Origin: JABWCK01 sp043822385
GTDB taxonomy: Archaea; Micrarchaeota; Micrarchaeia; Norongarragalinales; Norongarragalinaceae
Reading direction: 5' to 3'
Assembly (NCBI GenBank): GCA_043822385.1
Contig: JBDRBT010000002.1
Coordinates: 1 to 45,173 of the forward strand
Length of the DNA stretch: 45,173 nt
The notes under the pieces are model-generated. The model worked only from the letters and a program-made list of their open reading frames with translations. It had not been told where the DNA came from and did not search any database. The translations under genes were made by a program, and so were the position numbers. Of the stretch, positions 15,845-24,405 are shown piece by piece. How positions within the stretch are numbered: position 1 is the first letter of the stretch; each line of letters opens with the position of its first letter.

Positions 15845-16743
15845 AATCTATTGTTTGCGTTGGGAGTATTGGTTTAGATACTACGCGCACTCCATTCAAA
15901 ACAGTCGAGAGAGTACTTGGAGGCAGTGCAACTTACTTTGCTTTAGCTGCAAGACACTTTACTAGAACTAACGTGGTTTCGGTAGTTGGGGAGGATTTTC
16001 CGTTAGAGTACTGGAATTTCCTTGAGAAAGAAAACGTGGACTTAAGTGGAGTGCAAAGAGCTAGCGGCAAGACTTTCTTTTTTGATTCTAGTTTCGATCA
16101 CGCGTTGTATTCTCGTAAAACTAATGTTACTGAATTAAATGTTTTTGAGGGCTTCAAGCCAGTAGTTCCTGAAGCTTTTAAGAGTACTGAAATTGTTTAC
16201 TTGGGTAACTTGATTCCTGAAGAACAATTAAGTGTCTTAAAGCAAACTACTGGATGCAAATTGTCTTTCATGGATACCATTGAATATTACATTAAGAATG
16301 ACTTGGAGAACTTGAAAATTGTTTTAAAGGAAGTTGACGGCGCTATTTTGAATGATTCTGAAGCGAGAATGCTTTCCGGAGAAAGCAATTTATTGAGTGC
16401 AGGCAAGAAGATACAAAACATGGGTCCTGAAATACTAGTAATAAAGAAGGGAGAACACGGGTGTTTGTTGTTTTTTGAAGACAGGGTTTACCCGATTCCT
16501 GCTTTTCCTTTAGAGAATGTTGTTGACCCTACTGGAGCTGGGGATTCTTTTGCTGGTGGTTTCGTTGGTTTTCTTTCGCAAAGCAGTGAAATTAATGCTT
16601 CTTCTTTGCGTGAGGCGGTTGCCTTTGGTACTATAATGGGTAGTTTTTGCGTTGAAGACTTTTCAGTAAACAAGTTAAGTACCGTAACGCAAAACGAAAT
16701 AAACGAGCGCTTGAGTATTTACAAGAGTTTAGTTAGTTTTTGA
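15841..16743 (+). CDS. PfkB/ribokinase-family sugar or nucleoside kinase
   Basis: 300 residues. Features are GSIGLDT at the N-terminus, the GGSATYFALAA substrate-side motif, and the C-terminal PfkB signature VVDPTGAGDSFAGGFVG with the catalytic Asp and anion hole. This subgroup phosphorylates ribose-like sugars, nucleosides or related compounds; the substrate is unknown. ATG 15841 is chosen over an in-frame TTG six bases upstream because it forms an ATGA overlap with the miniprotein gene. The last 15 bp overlap the convergent ATP-cone gene. Confidence 0.9.
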   Translation: MKSIVCVGSIGLDTTRTPFKTVERVLGGSATYFALAARHFTRTNVVSVVGEDFPLEYWNFLEKENVDLSGVQRASGKTFFFDSSFDHALYSRKTNVTELNVFEGFKPVVPEAFKSTEIVYLGNLIPEEQLSVLKQTTGCKLSFMDTIEYYIKNDLENLKIVLKEVDGAILNDSEARMLSGESNLLSAGKKIQNMGPEILVIKKGEHGCLLFFEDRVYPIPAFPLENVVDPTGAGDSFAGGFVGFLSQSSEINASSLREAVAFGTIMGSFCVEDFSVNKLSTVTQNEINERLSIYKSLVSF

Positions 16744-16962
16744 ATAATCTTCTGCTGCAGACTTGTTTTTTTCGTCTAATACTTTCAAAACCATTTTTTT
16801 CAAGTCGCTTGAGGAAATTACTTTAGTTCTGCTTAATTTAGAACTAACCAAGAAAACTACTTCTTCAGCTAGGTCTTTAGGCACGCCTTTTTTTTGAATT
16901 GATTGAATTAACTCGTTTGCATTAAACTTTTTTTTCTCGTTGTTTTTTTCTACTAAAACCAT
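16729..16962 (-). CDS. Stand-alone ATP-cone domain protein
   Basis: 77 residues resembling an entire ATP-cone: an N-terminal strand VEKNNEKKKFNANELIQSI, a helix with VPKDLAEEVVFLV, and a later SSDLKKMVLKVLDEK helix. ATP-cones sense ATP/dATP in ribonucleotide reductases and in the repressor NrdR, but here there is no catalytic or zinc domain. It lies 6 bp after the SDR gene in the same operon and ends by overlapping the kinase gene. A nucleotide-sensing adaptor role is possible. Confidence 0.7.
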   Translation of the reverse strand: MVLVEKNNEKKKFNANELIQSIQKKGVPKDLAEEVVFLVSSKLSRTKVISSSDLKKMVLKVLDEKNKSAAEDYSKTN

Positions 16963-16968
16963 TTTTAT

Positions 16969-17940
16969 TCATACTCTCCCGTTTATTGAACTAACGAATT
17001 CTTGCAACCCGTCTTTAAATTCTACTCTAGGTTTCCATGAAAGCATTTTTGCTGCCTTGCTGCAATCAAATGACCGGTCACTGCTTAATACTCGAACGTA
17101 GTCCGGGTAAAGCTTTCTTTTGCCAGTGAATACGCTAGTAAACCCATCTAAGTAAGACAAAAATAAAGCAATTGCAACTGGAACTTTAGTTGAAGGGGGT
17201 TTTACGCCAAGCAAGTCTGCTAAGTCATTTAAACAATCAGTTTGAGTTACTGGCGGGCTTGAAATAATAAACGCGTCATTTTTTGTTTGAGTTTGAATTG
17301 CTTTAAGGAAAGCATTAGCTGCATCGCTAGCGTGAACTAGTGAAATATTGTTTTTTCCATTGCCGATTAAAGGCATTTTTTCTTTTTTAATCATTTTAGC
17401 TACTTGCAGGAAGCCTGTTTCAAAGCCGGCTCCGTACATAGTGGTTAAACGCAGGAAAACAAAAGGAACTCTTGATTCCTTAATGAGTTTTTCTGCCTTG
17501 ATTTTGCTTTCGCCGTAAGCATTTGAAGGAGTTAAAGGCGTTTCTTCAGTTACCTTAATTCCGTTAGTATCGTGGTATAACGACGTAGAGGAAGCGAAAA
17601 CTAGTTTTTTTACTTCAGCTTTTTTAGCGGCTCTAGCAATTTTTCCTGAAGGAATCGCATTTAATTCAAACAATTTTTGTTTGCTTAAAGAGTAATCACT
17701 GGATCCAGCTAAGTGAATAACGAAATCAACTCCCTTGCAAGCTTTAAATAAGTCTTCCTCGCTTGCGTTAATTAAATCTAGAATAATTAATTCTGGTTTT
17801 AATTGCTTGAATGAGTTCAATGCTTTTTCTTCATTTCTTACTATTAATCGCAAGGCGTACCCGTAATCGCTTAATTCTTGCACTAAGTACTTGCCTAAGT
17901 TGCCGGTTGCTCCGGTTACTAAAACGAGTTGTTTCTTCAT
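16969..17940 (-). CDS. NAD-dependent epimerase/dehydratase (extended SDR)
   Basis: 323 residues with an N-terminal Rossmann motif VTGATGNLGKYLV, the SSTSLY serine segment and the catalytic Tyr-x3-Lys in NAYGESKIKAEKL. These define an extended short-chain dehydrogenase acting on nucleotide sugars or sterol-like alcohols. The substrate is not assignable. It is first in a two-gene operon with the ATP-cone protein; tRNA-Leu lies just upstream on the same strand. Confidence 0.88.
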   Translation of the reverse strand: MKKQLVLVTGATGNLGKYLVQELSDYGYALRLIVRNEEKALNSFKQLKPELIILDLINASEEDLFKACKGVDFVIHLAGSSDYSLSKQKLFELNAIPSGKIARAAKKAEVKKLVFASSTSLYHDTNGIKVTEETPLTPSNAYGESKIKAEKLIKESRVPFVFLRLTTMYGAGFETGFLQVAKMIKKEKMPLIGNGKNNISLVHASDAANAFLKAIQTQTKNDAFIISSPPVTQTDCLNDLADLLGVKPPSTKVPVAIALFLSYLDGFTSVFTGKRKLYPDYVRVLSSDRSFDCSKAAKMLSWKPRVEFKDGLQEFVSSINGRV

Positions 17941-17974
17941 TGCAAATCATTAAGCTAGAGTTAATTTTAAAGAG

Positions 17975-18098
17975 TGGAGGGGAAGGGATTTGAACCCTCG
18001 AACCCCTAAAGGAATAGATTACTCAACCTACTTAAGGTTGTTAAAGCGCTTTGGCGTTCTTGAGTCTATCGCATTTGGCCAGGCTTTGCTACCCCTCC
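17975..18098 (-). tRNA. tRNA-Leu (anticodon CAA) with a 39-nt intron
   Basis: Read on the minus strand, the acceptor stem GGAGGGG pairs with CCCCTCC, discriminator A. Anticodon stem ATAGA/TCTAT, loop CTCAAGA with anticodon CAA at 34-36, a class II variable arm (TCCTTTAGGGG) and T arm GAGGG-TTCAAAT-CCCTT. The intron lies at the canonical 37/38 site, where CTCA pairs with intron TGAG to form a bulge-helix-bulge. It reads UUG leucine codons. The 3' CCA is not encoded. The anticodon region matches the guide of the sRNA at 37271-37331. Confidence 0.95.
18020..18058 (-). other. Archaeal tRNA intron (tRNA-Leu, 37/38)
   Basis: 39 nt removed by the splicing endonuclease at a bulge-helix-bulge: three-base bulges AGA and TAA flank a CTCA/TGAG helix. 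The exact cut could shift by one A without changing the product. The intron contains its own small hairpin (ACCT/AGGT). Confidence 0.85.
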
Positions 18099-18139
18099 AA
18101 AACTATGTAAGAAAGAAAGGGAAGAGGAAATTTAAAAGA

Positions 18140-18754
18140 TTAAGTGCCAGGCGTTTTTCTACGTTTCAGATACTTATGCAAAGAATGTAAAAATAATAAA
18201 TATTCAAACCTATTTTTTTGCGAACCGGGGGATAAAATTATTTTTGGATTCAAAAAACTGGAATCTACGTGTTTTTCAGTTGGTCTCGCCATATTCTCAA
18301 TAAAGTTAATTATATTCGTATCAGCTTTTTTAAAACCTAAACTCGGTTTCGTCTTAGTTATGAAATTTATTGCCTTAGAAAGAGACTTAAAAGTCCGGTT
18401 TGTGTCAATAAAGTCAAATACAAGCGTGTTACCTGAAAATTTTTTACTAAACCCGCGTTTCTTTAACTCGTTAAGGTAATATTCACTTATTCTTTCGCGT
18501 GGGCCGTCAAAATAAAAATAGCGAGGTAAGGTTACTAAATAAAACAAGTTTTTTTCCGGAATTTTTTGTGCTCTAGCATTCAAACAACGAAGCGCAATAT
18601 ACAATGGACGCATTCCTTGTCCTAGAAAAACAAACCTAGTTTTTTCAGGTTTTCTTATTTTTAATATTTGCTCAGCGCGCTCAAAAATTTTTTGGTAATT
18701 CGGGGAGACCGAAATACTTTTTTGTTTTTCCGATAGTAGTTTTTCAAAAGTCAT
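18140..18754 (-). CDS. Hypothetical protein, faint phosphoribosyltransferase-like signature
   Basis: 204 residues. The phrase LVFDFIDTNRTFKSLSKAI has the shape of a PRPP-binding loop (hydrophobic strand, then acidic-Thr/Asn-Arg-Thr), and TRFVFLGQGMRPLYIAL could be an earlier strand-loop. The rest is basic (C-terminal HKYLKRRKTPGT). This is only a weak structural hint, so it is best treated as unknown. It lies 36 bp downstream of the pyrophosphatase gene on the same strand and upstream of tRNA-Leu, so read-through from either gene is possible. Confidence 0.6.
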   Translation of the reverse strand: MTFEKLLSEKQKSISVSPNYQKIFERAEQILKIRKPEKTRFVFLGQGMRPLYIALRCLNARAQKIPEKNLFYLVTLPRYFYFDGPRERISEYYLNELKKRGFSKKFSGNTLVFDFIDTNRTFKSLSKAINFITKTKPSLGFKKADTNIINFIENMARPTEKHVDSSFLNPKIILSPGSQKNRFEYLLFLHSLHKYLKRRKTPGT

Positions 18755-18790
18755 TTCAAAAAAATAAAGAAGAAAGAAATAAAAAAGGGA

Positions 18791-20794
18791 TTAGATTAAG
18801 TTGAGAGTGTTTGCTACAATGAATGACGCGAACACTAAGCTAACTGTATTCAATACTTTGATTAAGGCATTGAGTGACGGTCCTGCAGTGTCTTTGAAGG
18901 GGTCGCCTACAGTGTCGCCTACAATAGCTGCTTTGTGAGCATCGCTTCCTTTTCCGCCGTGCTTGCCGTCTTCAATTAACTTCTTAGCGTTATCCCATGC
19001 TGCGCCGGTAGTACTCATGAATAAAGCCAGTAGGAAGCCTGAAACAATTGCTCCAGCAAGCAATCCACCTACTGCTTGCACTCCGAATAACAACCCGATT
19101 ATTATTGGCGTTGTTACTGCAAGCAAGCCGGGAATCATTAATTCTTTTAATGCTGCAGCGGTTGAAATGTCTACGCACTTTGCGTAATCTGGTTTTGCTG
19201 TTCCTTGCATTAAGCCTTTAATGCTCTTGAATTGCCTCCTTACTTCACCAACTATTTGGAAAGCAGCTCTGCCTACTGCGTTCATTAAGAAACTAGCAAA
19301 CAAGAAAGGCAGCGCTCCGCCAATGAACAATCCCACTACTACGGCGGGCTTCAACAAGTCGAGTGTTTCAATTCCAGCGTCGTGAGAGAAAGCAGCGAAC
19401 AACGCTAACGCCCCGAGAGCAGCGCCGGCTATTGCAAAACCTTTAGTAGTAGCTTTAGTTGTATTACCTACAGAGTCTAGTGCGTCAGTAGTTTTACGTA
19501 TTTTTGAAGGCATTTTACTCATTTCAGCTATTCCGCCCGCGTTGTCGGTAATAGGTCCGTAAGCGTCTAAAGCAATGATTACTCCAGTCATTGAAAGCAT
19601 TGCTGCGGCAGCTAAAGCAACACCATATAATCCTGCTAAGTAATGTGAAGCGATTATTGCTAATACTATTACTAAAACAGGGAGTGCAGTGCTTTGCAAG
19701 CCTATTCCTAGTCCTGAAATCAAGTTTGTTCCAGCTCCTGTTTCTGATGCTTCAGCAATTTTTTGCACTGGGGAATAATTCTTTGCAGTGTAATACTCGG
19801 TAATTAAACCAATTAATATTGTTACGACTACGCCTACTACTGTTGCGTAAAACAAGTTCATGTTCCAGCTTGAAACAAAGTAAAAACCAACTAGAGAGAG
19901 TAATGCGGTAGCGATTACGGGCTTGTATAAAGCGTGCATTATTTTTTTTCCGCTCAAGCTCATGAAGAACGAACCAAGAACCGTAGCTATTCCACCTACA
20001 GCACCGATTACTAAAGGCAAGAGAATGTAATCGTTTTGTGCTCCGCCTAGTTCTTGTGCAGCGAATGCGCCTAAGAGCATTGCAGCAATAATTGTTACTA
20101 CGTATGACTCGAATAAGTCTGCAGCCATTCCAGCGCAGTCACCCACGTTGTCACCAACATTATCTGCGATTACTGCTGGATTGCGGGGATCGTCTTCAGG
20201 AATGTTTTTCTCTAGTTTACCAACTAAGTCAGCTCCAACGTCAGCTGCTTTAGTATAAATTCCGCCGCCTACTCTAGCGAACAAACTCATTAAGGAAGCA
20301 CCTAAACCAAAACCAATCAAGGGAATCAAACTGTTGTAATACAAGTATAAAGAGGAAACACCGATTAAACCTAAACCAATTAATGCTAGTCCAGTGATTG
20401 AACCCCCTCGGAATGCGACTAGTAGTGCTTGTTTCAAGCCAGTTCCAGCTGCTTGAGCAGTACGCAAGTTAGCGCGCACTGAAACCCACATTCCAATGTA
20501 TCCAGCTAGAGCAGAACAAACTACTCCAGCAAAAAAGGCTATGGCAGTATCCCATCCTCCGGGAAGCAAGTAGCCTATTAATAAGAATATTATTACTACG
20601 AAAACGCTTAGAGTAATGTATTGTCGTTTTAAGTAAGCAGTAGCGCCTTCTTGAATTGCTGAAGCTATTTCCTTCATTTTGGGTGTTCCGGTTGGTTGTT
20701 TCAACACCCAGTAAATAAGCCAGCAAGCAAAGAATAAAATTAATACTCCAGTTGCTAAAGTCGCAGTTAATACTTCAAACACTTTTAAATCCAC
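18791..20794 (-). CDS. hppA: Membrane H+-translocating pyrophosphatase (K+-independent type)
   Basis: 667 residues and about 16 membrane helices. It hydrolyses pyrophosphate and pumps protons. Substrate-site motifs are DVGADLVGKLEKNIPEDDPR, NVGDNVGDCAGMAADLFESY and GDTVGDPFKDTAGPSLN. The segment GNTTKATTKGFAI carries Lys where K+-dependent enzymes have Ala, which indicates the K+-independent H+-pumping class. The open frame begins at GTG 20794, but a second GTG at 20782 has GGGGTGGAT seven bases ahead and may be the true start. It would recycle PPi from biosynthesis to energise the membrane. Confidence 0.96.
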   Translation of the reverse strand: MDLKVFEVLTATLATGVLILFFACWLIYWVLKQPTGTPKMKEIASAIQEGATAYLKRQYITLSVFVVIIFLLIGYLLPGGWDTAIAFFAGVVCSALAGYIGMWVSVRANLRTAQAAGTGLKQALLVAFRGGSITGLALIGLGLIGVSSLYLYYNSLIPLIGFGLGASLMSLFARVGGGIYTKAADVGADLVGKLEKNIPEDDPRNPAVIADNVGDNVGDCAGMAADLFESYVVTIIAAMLLGAFAAQELGGAQNDYILLPLVIGAVGGIATVLGSFFMSLSGKKIMHALYKPVIATALLSLVGFYFVSSWNMNLFYATVVGVVVTILIGLITEYYTAKNYSPVQKIAEASETGAGTNLISGLGIGLQSTALPVLVIVLAIIASHYLAGLYGVALAAAAMLSMTGVIIALDAYGPITDNAGGIAEMSKMPSKIRKTTDALDSVGNTTKATTKGFAIAGAALGALALFAAFSHDAGIETLDLLKPAVVVGLFIGGALPFLFASFLMNAVGRAAFQIVGEVRRQFKSIKGLMQGTAKPDYAKCVDISTAAALKELMIPGLLAVTTPIIIGLLFGVQAVGGLLAGAIVSGFLLALFMSTTGAAWDNAKKLIEDGKHGGKGSDAHKAAIVGDTVGDPFKDTAGPSLNALIKVLNTVSLVFASFIVANTLNLI

Positions 20795-20859
20795 CCCTTT
20801 TTCAAAACGACTTGATCGTAGTGAACAAGGAATAAATTAGAACAACGAGTTTTTATAAA

Positions 20860-21486
20860 CTATTTCTTGAGTACTGCCAAAACTTCCTGGCGGTAATACG
20901 GCTTTGAATGAAAGAAAACATTCCAGGATTCCACGCCTAATGTTTCGGTTTTGAATTCCTTAAACAATTTTTTTACTTCTTTATCGCTGAAATAGTGATA
21001 CCAAATTCCGTTTCCCCTCTCGAAAGTGTTTTCTTCGACTTTTTTTCCTTTTCCGTAACGCATGTCACGCAAACCAAACTCCTTAAAGAAAACTAAACCA
21101 TTTGGTTTTAAAACGCGTTTTATTTCTTTAATTGATCTCGCTCTTTCTTTCTCGTTTAAGTGCCCTAAAACGTGAAATGCTATTACTGCATCAAAGAAAT
21201 TGTTTTTGAAACTAGTTTTGCAACAGTCTTGCACGCTCAAAAACGCTTTTGTTTTCATTAGCTTCAAGAGTTTTTTGCTTAAGTTGACTGCTGTTTTTGA
21301 TGAGTCTATTGCGTAAACAACGTATTCTTGTTTTACTAGTGAGGAGAGATTTTTTCCGTTACCGCAGCCTAGTTCGAGTACTCGACTTTTGGGTTTTAGT
21401 TTAGGCGTGAAACCGCTTGCTCCTCGCCATAATCCGCCTCTCTTGAAGTAGTCTCGCTCCCAAGCTAGCTGGTGCAGTTTAGCCAT
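20860..21486 (-). CDS. SAM-dependent methyltransferase (class I)
   Basis: 208 residues. Motif I is VLELGCGNGKNL (about 36-47), motif II contains YAIDSS, and a later DAVIAFHVLGHL strand and an RVLKPNGLVFFKEF post-motif complete a Rossmann methyltransferase. The Trp/Arg-rich N-terminus (LAWERDYFKRGGLWRG) is typical of small-molecule methyltransferases with unknown substrates. ATG start; it lies downstream of the 93-residue gene by 35 bp. Confidence 0.88.
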   Translation of the reverse strand: MAKLHQLAWERDYFKRGGLWRGASGFTPKLKPKSRVLELGCGNGKNLSSLVKQEYVVYAIDSSKTAVNLSKKLLKLMKTKAFLSVQDCCKTSFKNNFFDAVIAFHVLGHLNEKERARSIKEIKRVLKPNGLVFFKEFGLRDMRYGKGKKVEENTFERGNGIWYHYFSDKEVKKLFKEFKTETLGVESWNVFFHSKPYYRQEVLAVLKK

Positions 21487-21521
21487 TAACTAGTAATAAG
21501 GTTGTTTTAGCTTAAAGGAAT

Positions 21522-21803
21522 TTACTTTCCGTTAGCCCAGGCTACTAGTGATTGATAGTCTTTTACTCCAGTTATGGTTTTGCCGGTTTTCTTGTTGTAA
21601 AACAATGGTACTTGCATTTCACTAGAGTTTGGTGCTCCCTTTTTTAGTATTTTTTTGAATAACTTGAAGTTTTGGTGATTGTGCCATACTTCTAGTCGTT
21701 CTATTGAAACACCTTGGTCTCTTTCTAACTGGTTTACTAACACAGTTGCTTCTGGTGTTGAGGGGTGTTCCCTACCGAAAAAATGGATTAAATACTGGGT
21801 CAT
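21522..21803 (-). CDS. Thioredoxin-fold-like small protein lacking the CxxC pair
   Basis: 93 residues. The order of predicted strands and helices, a Val-Pro-Leu-Phe-Tyr segment resembling the cis-Pro turn, and a terminal helix after ITGVKDYQSLVAW resemble a glutaredoxin/thioredoxin fold. The expected active-site Cys pair is replaced by GREHPST, and there is no cysteine in the protein. If the fold is right it cannot be a thiol reductase. It has a strong GGGAGGTG ribosome site seven bases before the ATG and a leader of about 45 nt. Confidence 0.65.
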   Translation of the reverse strand: MTQYLIHFFGREHPSTPEATVLVNQLERDQGVSIERLEVWHNHQNFKLFKKILKKGAPNSSEMQVPLFYNKKTGKTITGVKDYQSLVAWANGK

Positions 21804-21894
21804 TCTTTACACCTCCCTGGTTCTAAAGCTAAAAACATAGAAAGATTGCCCGAAATAAATAAGAAGTGTTACTATTTAAACATTTGTGTTGGTT

Positions 21895-22476
21895 TTAAGG
21901 TTTTTCTGGGTAAAGCAAGTTTTTTAAAAGAAAAACTTCGTGTTTGCGCTCTACTAGGGATCTGTAAGCTACGCCAACACAGTTAGCCCAAATCACAGTC
22001 CTATTCATTCTTACTTTAGGATTTTTAATCACTTTCCGCTCGTGTTCAACTAAAGACGCAGGAGGCGCGTATAAAGAAAAAGAGCCACTATGCATCCCGC
22101 CTAACAAGATTTTTTTCACACCCATTTTATTGAATACCGCGCTTAAGTTGTCCCAGCCTGAAATAGGATCTGATGCTTTTGAATAAACAAAAAAGGGGTT
22201 TGCTTTGCCTAAAAATTTGTGAGTAAAGCCAGCGTGGGCGTCTCTAATTAAAACTACTATAGGTAGCTTAACTTTTTCGTTAAGCCGACGCATTTTTGAA
22301 TAATAGTCTTTGAGTTGTACCGCGTCTTCAGGAGAAAACAGGTGTTTCTCTTGGATTGCTTCATCTGGTAAAGTAAAGAAGGGCTGAACTAAAAAAACTA
22401 TTTTACCCTTGCTTTGTTTTACTTTTTCAGCGAATTCTTTTTCTGAATTATGCAGTAGTTTTAATTCAATAGCCAT
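21895..22476 (-). CDS. Hypothetical protein, possible isochorismatase-like fold
   Basis: 193 residues. A central GVKKILLGGMHSG strand-turn and a later ANCVGVAYRSLVERKHEVFLL segment recall the Cys-bearing helix and following strand of isochorismatase-like hydrolases. The usual N-terminal Asp is absent (FLVQPFF), so catalysis is doubtful and the assignment weak. It follows the 66-residue membrane protein after 36 bp on the same strand. Confidence 0.55.
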   Translation of the reverse strand: MAIELKLLHNSEKEFAEKVKQSKGKIVFLVQPFFTLPDEAIQEKHLFSPEDAVQLKDYYSKMRRLNEKVKLPIVVLIRDAHAGFTHKFLGKANPFFVYSKASDPISGWDNLSAVFNKMGVKKILLGGMHSGSFSLYAPPASLVEHERKVIKNPKVRMNRTVIWANCVGVAYRSLVERKHEVFLLKNLLYPEKP

Positions 22477-22512
22477 TGAAATAAAAAAAGGAAAAGAAAA
22501 AATAAAAAGAGA

Positions 22513-22713
22513 TTACTTCAGGAACATTTTGTAAGCTGGTTTTATTGCGGTTATTACGAAGATTACTGCGTACCAAGTCCAGTCTAGGCTTAGTAACGGC
22601 GTCCATAGTTTTGCTAGCATTAACGTGAAGGCAGCAATACTGACTTTAATTAACGGGAAGTCACACCAATGCAGCTTTTTTACTTTCGCGTTCATCCATT
22701 TTTCACAACTCAT
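22513..22713 (-). CDS. Small two-helix membrane protein
   Basis: 66 residues. A cytosolic head with Cys3, Cys17 and several Trp/Lys (MSCEKWMNAKVKKLHWCDFP) precedes two hydrophobic segments (VSIAAFTLMLAKLW and WTWYAVIFVITAI). The GGTGA ribosome site before ATG 22713 and the 15-bp gap from the HD gene place it as the last gene of the operon that begins at 24867. The function is unknown. Confidence 0.65.
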   Translation of the reverse strand: MSCEKWMNAKVKKLHWCDFPLIKVSIAAFTLMLAKLWTPLLSLDWTWYAVIFVITAIKPAYKMFLK

Positions 22714-22728
22714 ATTTAGTTCACCTTT

Positions 22729-23295
22729 TTACTTGTATTCAGATACTTTTTGTTTCAAGCCTTTCCACCAAACAGTTGAATCAGTTTTCTTTATTTCAGA
22801 AAGCATTTTTTTTGCGGTTTTAGTTTTCAACCTGCTTCCCGCTCTATTCAACCAATCACGAGTTGCCTTGAAGCCAACGTCTTCGTATTCCTTTGCTTGA
22901 ACGCACAACTCCAAGTAATCAGCATCCTTACAAACCACTCTAAATTTTTCATCATTCAACAGATCCAGAACGCGATCACCTGTTTTTCCAAGTTTCTTGC
23001 ACTGAGCTAATTCAATTCGCTTTTCTAATTCCTTCGTAGTCTTCAAATAATTAGTATTAACCTTGTGTAAATCACCCAAACGCGCTTCAAGAACGTCGTG
23101 AAACAATGCTCTAGAGCAAGCTTTCTCTGGGTCTAGTCCTTCTTCAGCAGCTAGAAAGTAAGCGATTACTGCAGTTCGCCAAGAGTGTTCAGCAACGCTC
23201 TCTGGATTTTTCACTCCTGCTAGCCACCAGCCAGTGCGCTTTTGCCTCTTGAGCGTACCTAATTCAAAAAAGTATTTAATCGTGTTTTTATTCAT
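22729..23295 (-). CDS. HD-domain phosphohydrolase (YfbR/HDDC2-type 5'-deoxynucleotidase family)
   Basis: 188 residues. The HD set is clear: VAEHSWRTAV (His), RALFHDVLEARLGDL (His-Asp and a following acidic pair), and a late Asp in KDADYLEL. Family members dephosphorylate deoxynucleoside monophosphates with a divalent metal. Its ATG overlaps the stop of the upstream unknown gene by 4 bp, so it is translationally coupled. Context: last enzyme in an operon of unknown small proteins. Confidence 0.88.
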   Translation of the reverse strand: MNKNTIKYFFELGTLKRQKRTGWWLAGVKNPESVAEHSWRTAVIAYFLAAEEGLDPEKACSRALFHDVLEARLGDLHKVNTNYLKTTKELEKRIELAQCKKLGKTGDRVLDLLNDEKFRVVCKDADYLELCVQAKEYEDVGFKATRDWLNRAGSRLKTKTAKKMLSEIKKTDSTVWWKGLKQKVSEYK

Positions 23296-23741
23296 TTAAA
23301 CAGCCTCTTTCCTTCATTAACAAGCATTTTCGCGATTTTCTCATCTAGCTTTAGACTCGCAATTTGTTTAGTTACTTCCGAATCTTGCGTTTCAACGTTA
23401 GGAACAATTTCGCGGTACAAGTCAAACAAATGTTCTTTATGATTTGGGAATAACCCTAATTTTTTACCTGGTTTTTGCAGTTCGCTTTCTAGTACTTTAA
23501 TTATTTCAAGAAAACGGGCATTATCGTAAGAAGCAAGTATGGCTTTAGCGCGTTCTACGGATACTCCGTTTTTACTAAACTTTATTCTTTCATCGCGTCG
23601 ATCGGGGAAAAAATCTTGGTGAAAGATAAGTAATTGATTAATAACGTCAGAAGCTAATTTGTCGTGTCCACGGATCTCTGCGTCTTTTACTCCCGTTCGT
23701 ACCCACTTCATTTTTTCTGTTAAAATAGGGCTTAAAATCAT
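23292..23741 (-). CDS. Hypothetical helical protein in the 24867-22513 operon
   Basis: 149 residues, charged and almost all helical, with no membrane segment. The N-terminus MILSPILTEKMKWVRTGVKD is followed by HQDFFPDRRDERIKF; its few acidic/His clusters do not match a known active site. It is coupled to the HD phosphohydrolase by a 4-bp overlap and follows the next gene by 8 bp. Not recognised. Confidence 0.7.
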   Translation of the reverse strand: MILSPILTEKMKWVRTGVKDAEIRGHDKLASDVINQLLIFHQDFFPDRRDERIKFSKNGVSVERAKAILASYDNARFLEIIKVLESELQKPGKKLGLFPNHKEHLFDLYREIVPNVETQDSEVTKQIASLKLDEKIAKMLVNEGKRLFK

Positions 23742-23749
23742 TTTTTAAA

Positions 23750-24010
23750 TCACTTTTTTATTTTTCTGTATTCTGTAACTAGGCTTATTGCTAAATTCCG
23801 GTTAATCACGCCGTTTATTATCATTAGTTCGGGATTATCTTTTTCATCAAATTGCATGGGCCGCGTTTTAACATACTTAGACTTAATTTTGCGCCATAAA
23901 GTGAGTAAGGGCTGCACGTGCGATCCTAGTATTTTAATAGTAGGCGCACTAGAGTCAGTTCTTTTAATCATTGTTTCTAAGTGTTTGATAGCTGAATTAA
24001 TTTCGTTCAC
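23750..24010 (-). CDS. Hypothetical small helical protein
   Basis: 86 residues. GTG start at 24010 preceded by GAGGT. Composition is helical and basic (IKRTDSSAPTIKILG, LWRKIKSKYVKTRPM). No family recognised. It sits between the 122- and 149-residue unknown genes with 23- and 8-bp gaps, clearly part of one operon. Confidence 0.6.
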   Translation of the reverse strand: MNEINSAIKHLETMIKRTDSSAPTIKILGSHVQPLLTLWRKIKSKYVKTRPMQFDEKDNPELMIINGVINRNLAISLVTEYRKIKK

Positions 24011-24033
24011 CGTAACCTACCTCTTTTTTTTAA

Positions 24034-24402
24034 TTATCTACCTTTCAAGCGTAAAGCTTTTTCCTTCATTTTATCCTTCATGTTTAAATCGTAAATTCTG
24101 ATTATTTCTTTTGCTGCAGTGAAAGTTATTTTGCCTTCGCGGTTAATTTTATCGCCAACATTATCTTCGTACGAAACAACTTTTCCTTTGTGTTTATACA
24201 TTGGCATTACGTACTGGTAAAAAACGTATAACGCTGCTTTGTATTCAGGCACGTTAATATCCGGGTTTTTAGCTGCGAGTTTTGCGTTAGTTTTAATTGC
24301 TTTAACCTTCAATCTCAATACTTCAATAATTTCTCCTAAAGTACTTGCTTTAGGTCTTGCAACGCGCACAAATACTTTTTTCTTATACGGTTTGTTAAAC
24401 AC
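24034..24402 (-). CDS. Hypothetical basic protein
   Basis: 122 residues, strongly basic at both ends (KPYKKKVFVRVARPK and KMKEKALRLKGR), helical, without membrane segments. GTG start at 24402 with GGTGA nine bases upstream, 3 bp after the winged-helix gene. It may bind nucleic acid. Not recognised. Confidence 0.6.
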   Translation of the reverse strand: MFNKPYKKKVFVRVARPKASTLGEIIEVLRLKVKAIKTNAKLAAKNPDINVPEYKAALYVFYQYVMPMYKHKGKVVSYEDNVGDKINREGKITFTAAKEIIRIYDLNMKDKMKEKALRLKGR

Positions 24403-24405
24403 TTT

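Noticed and set aside
21895..22476. Firm isochorismatase assignment
   Set aside because: The catalytic Asp is missing and only one Cys-bearing segment resembles the family; kept as hypothetical.
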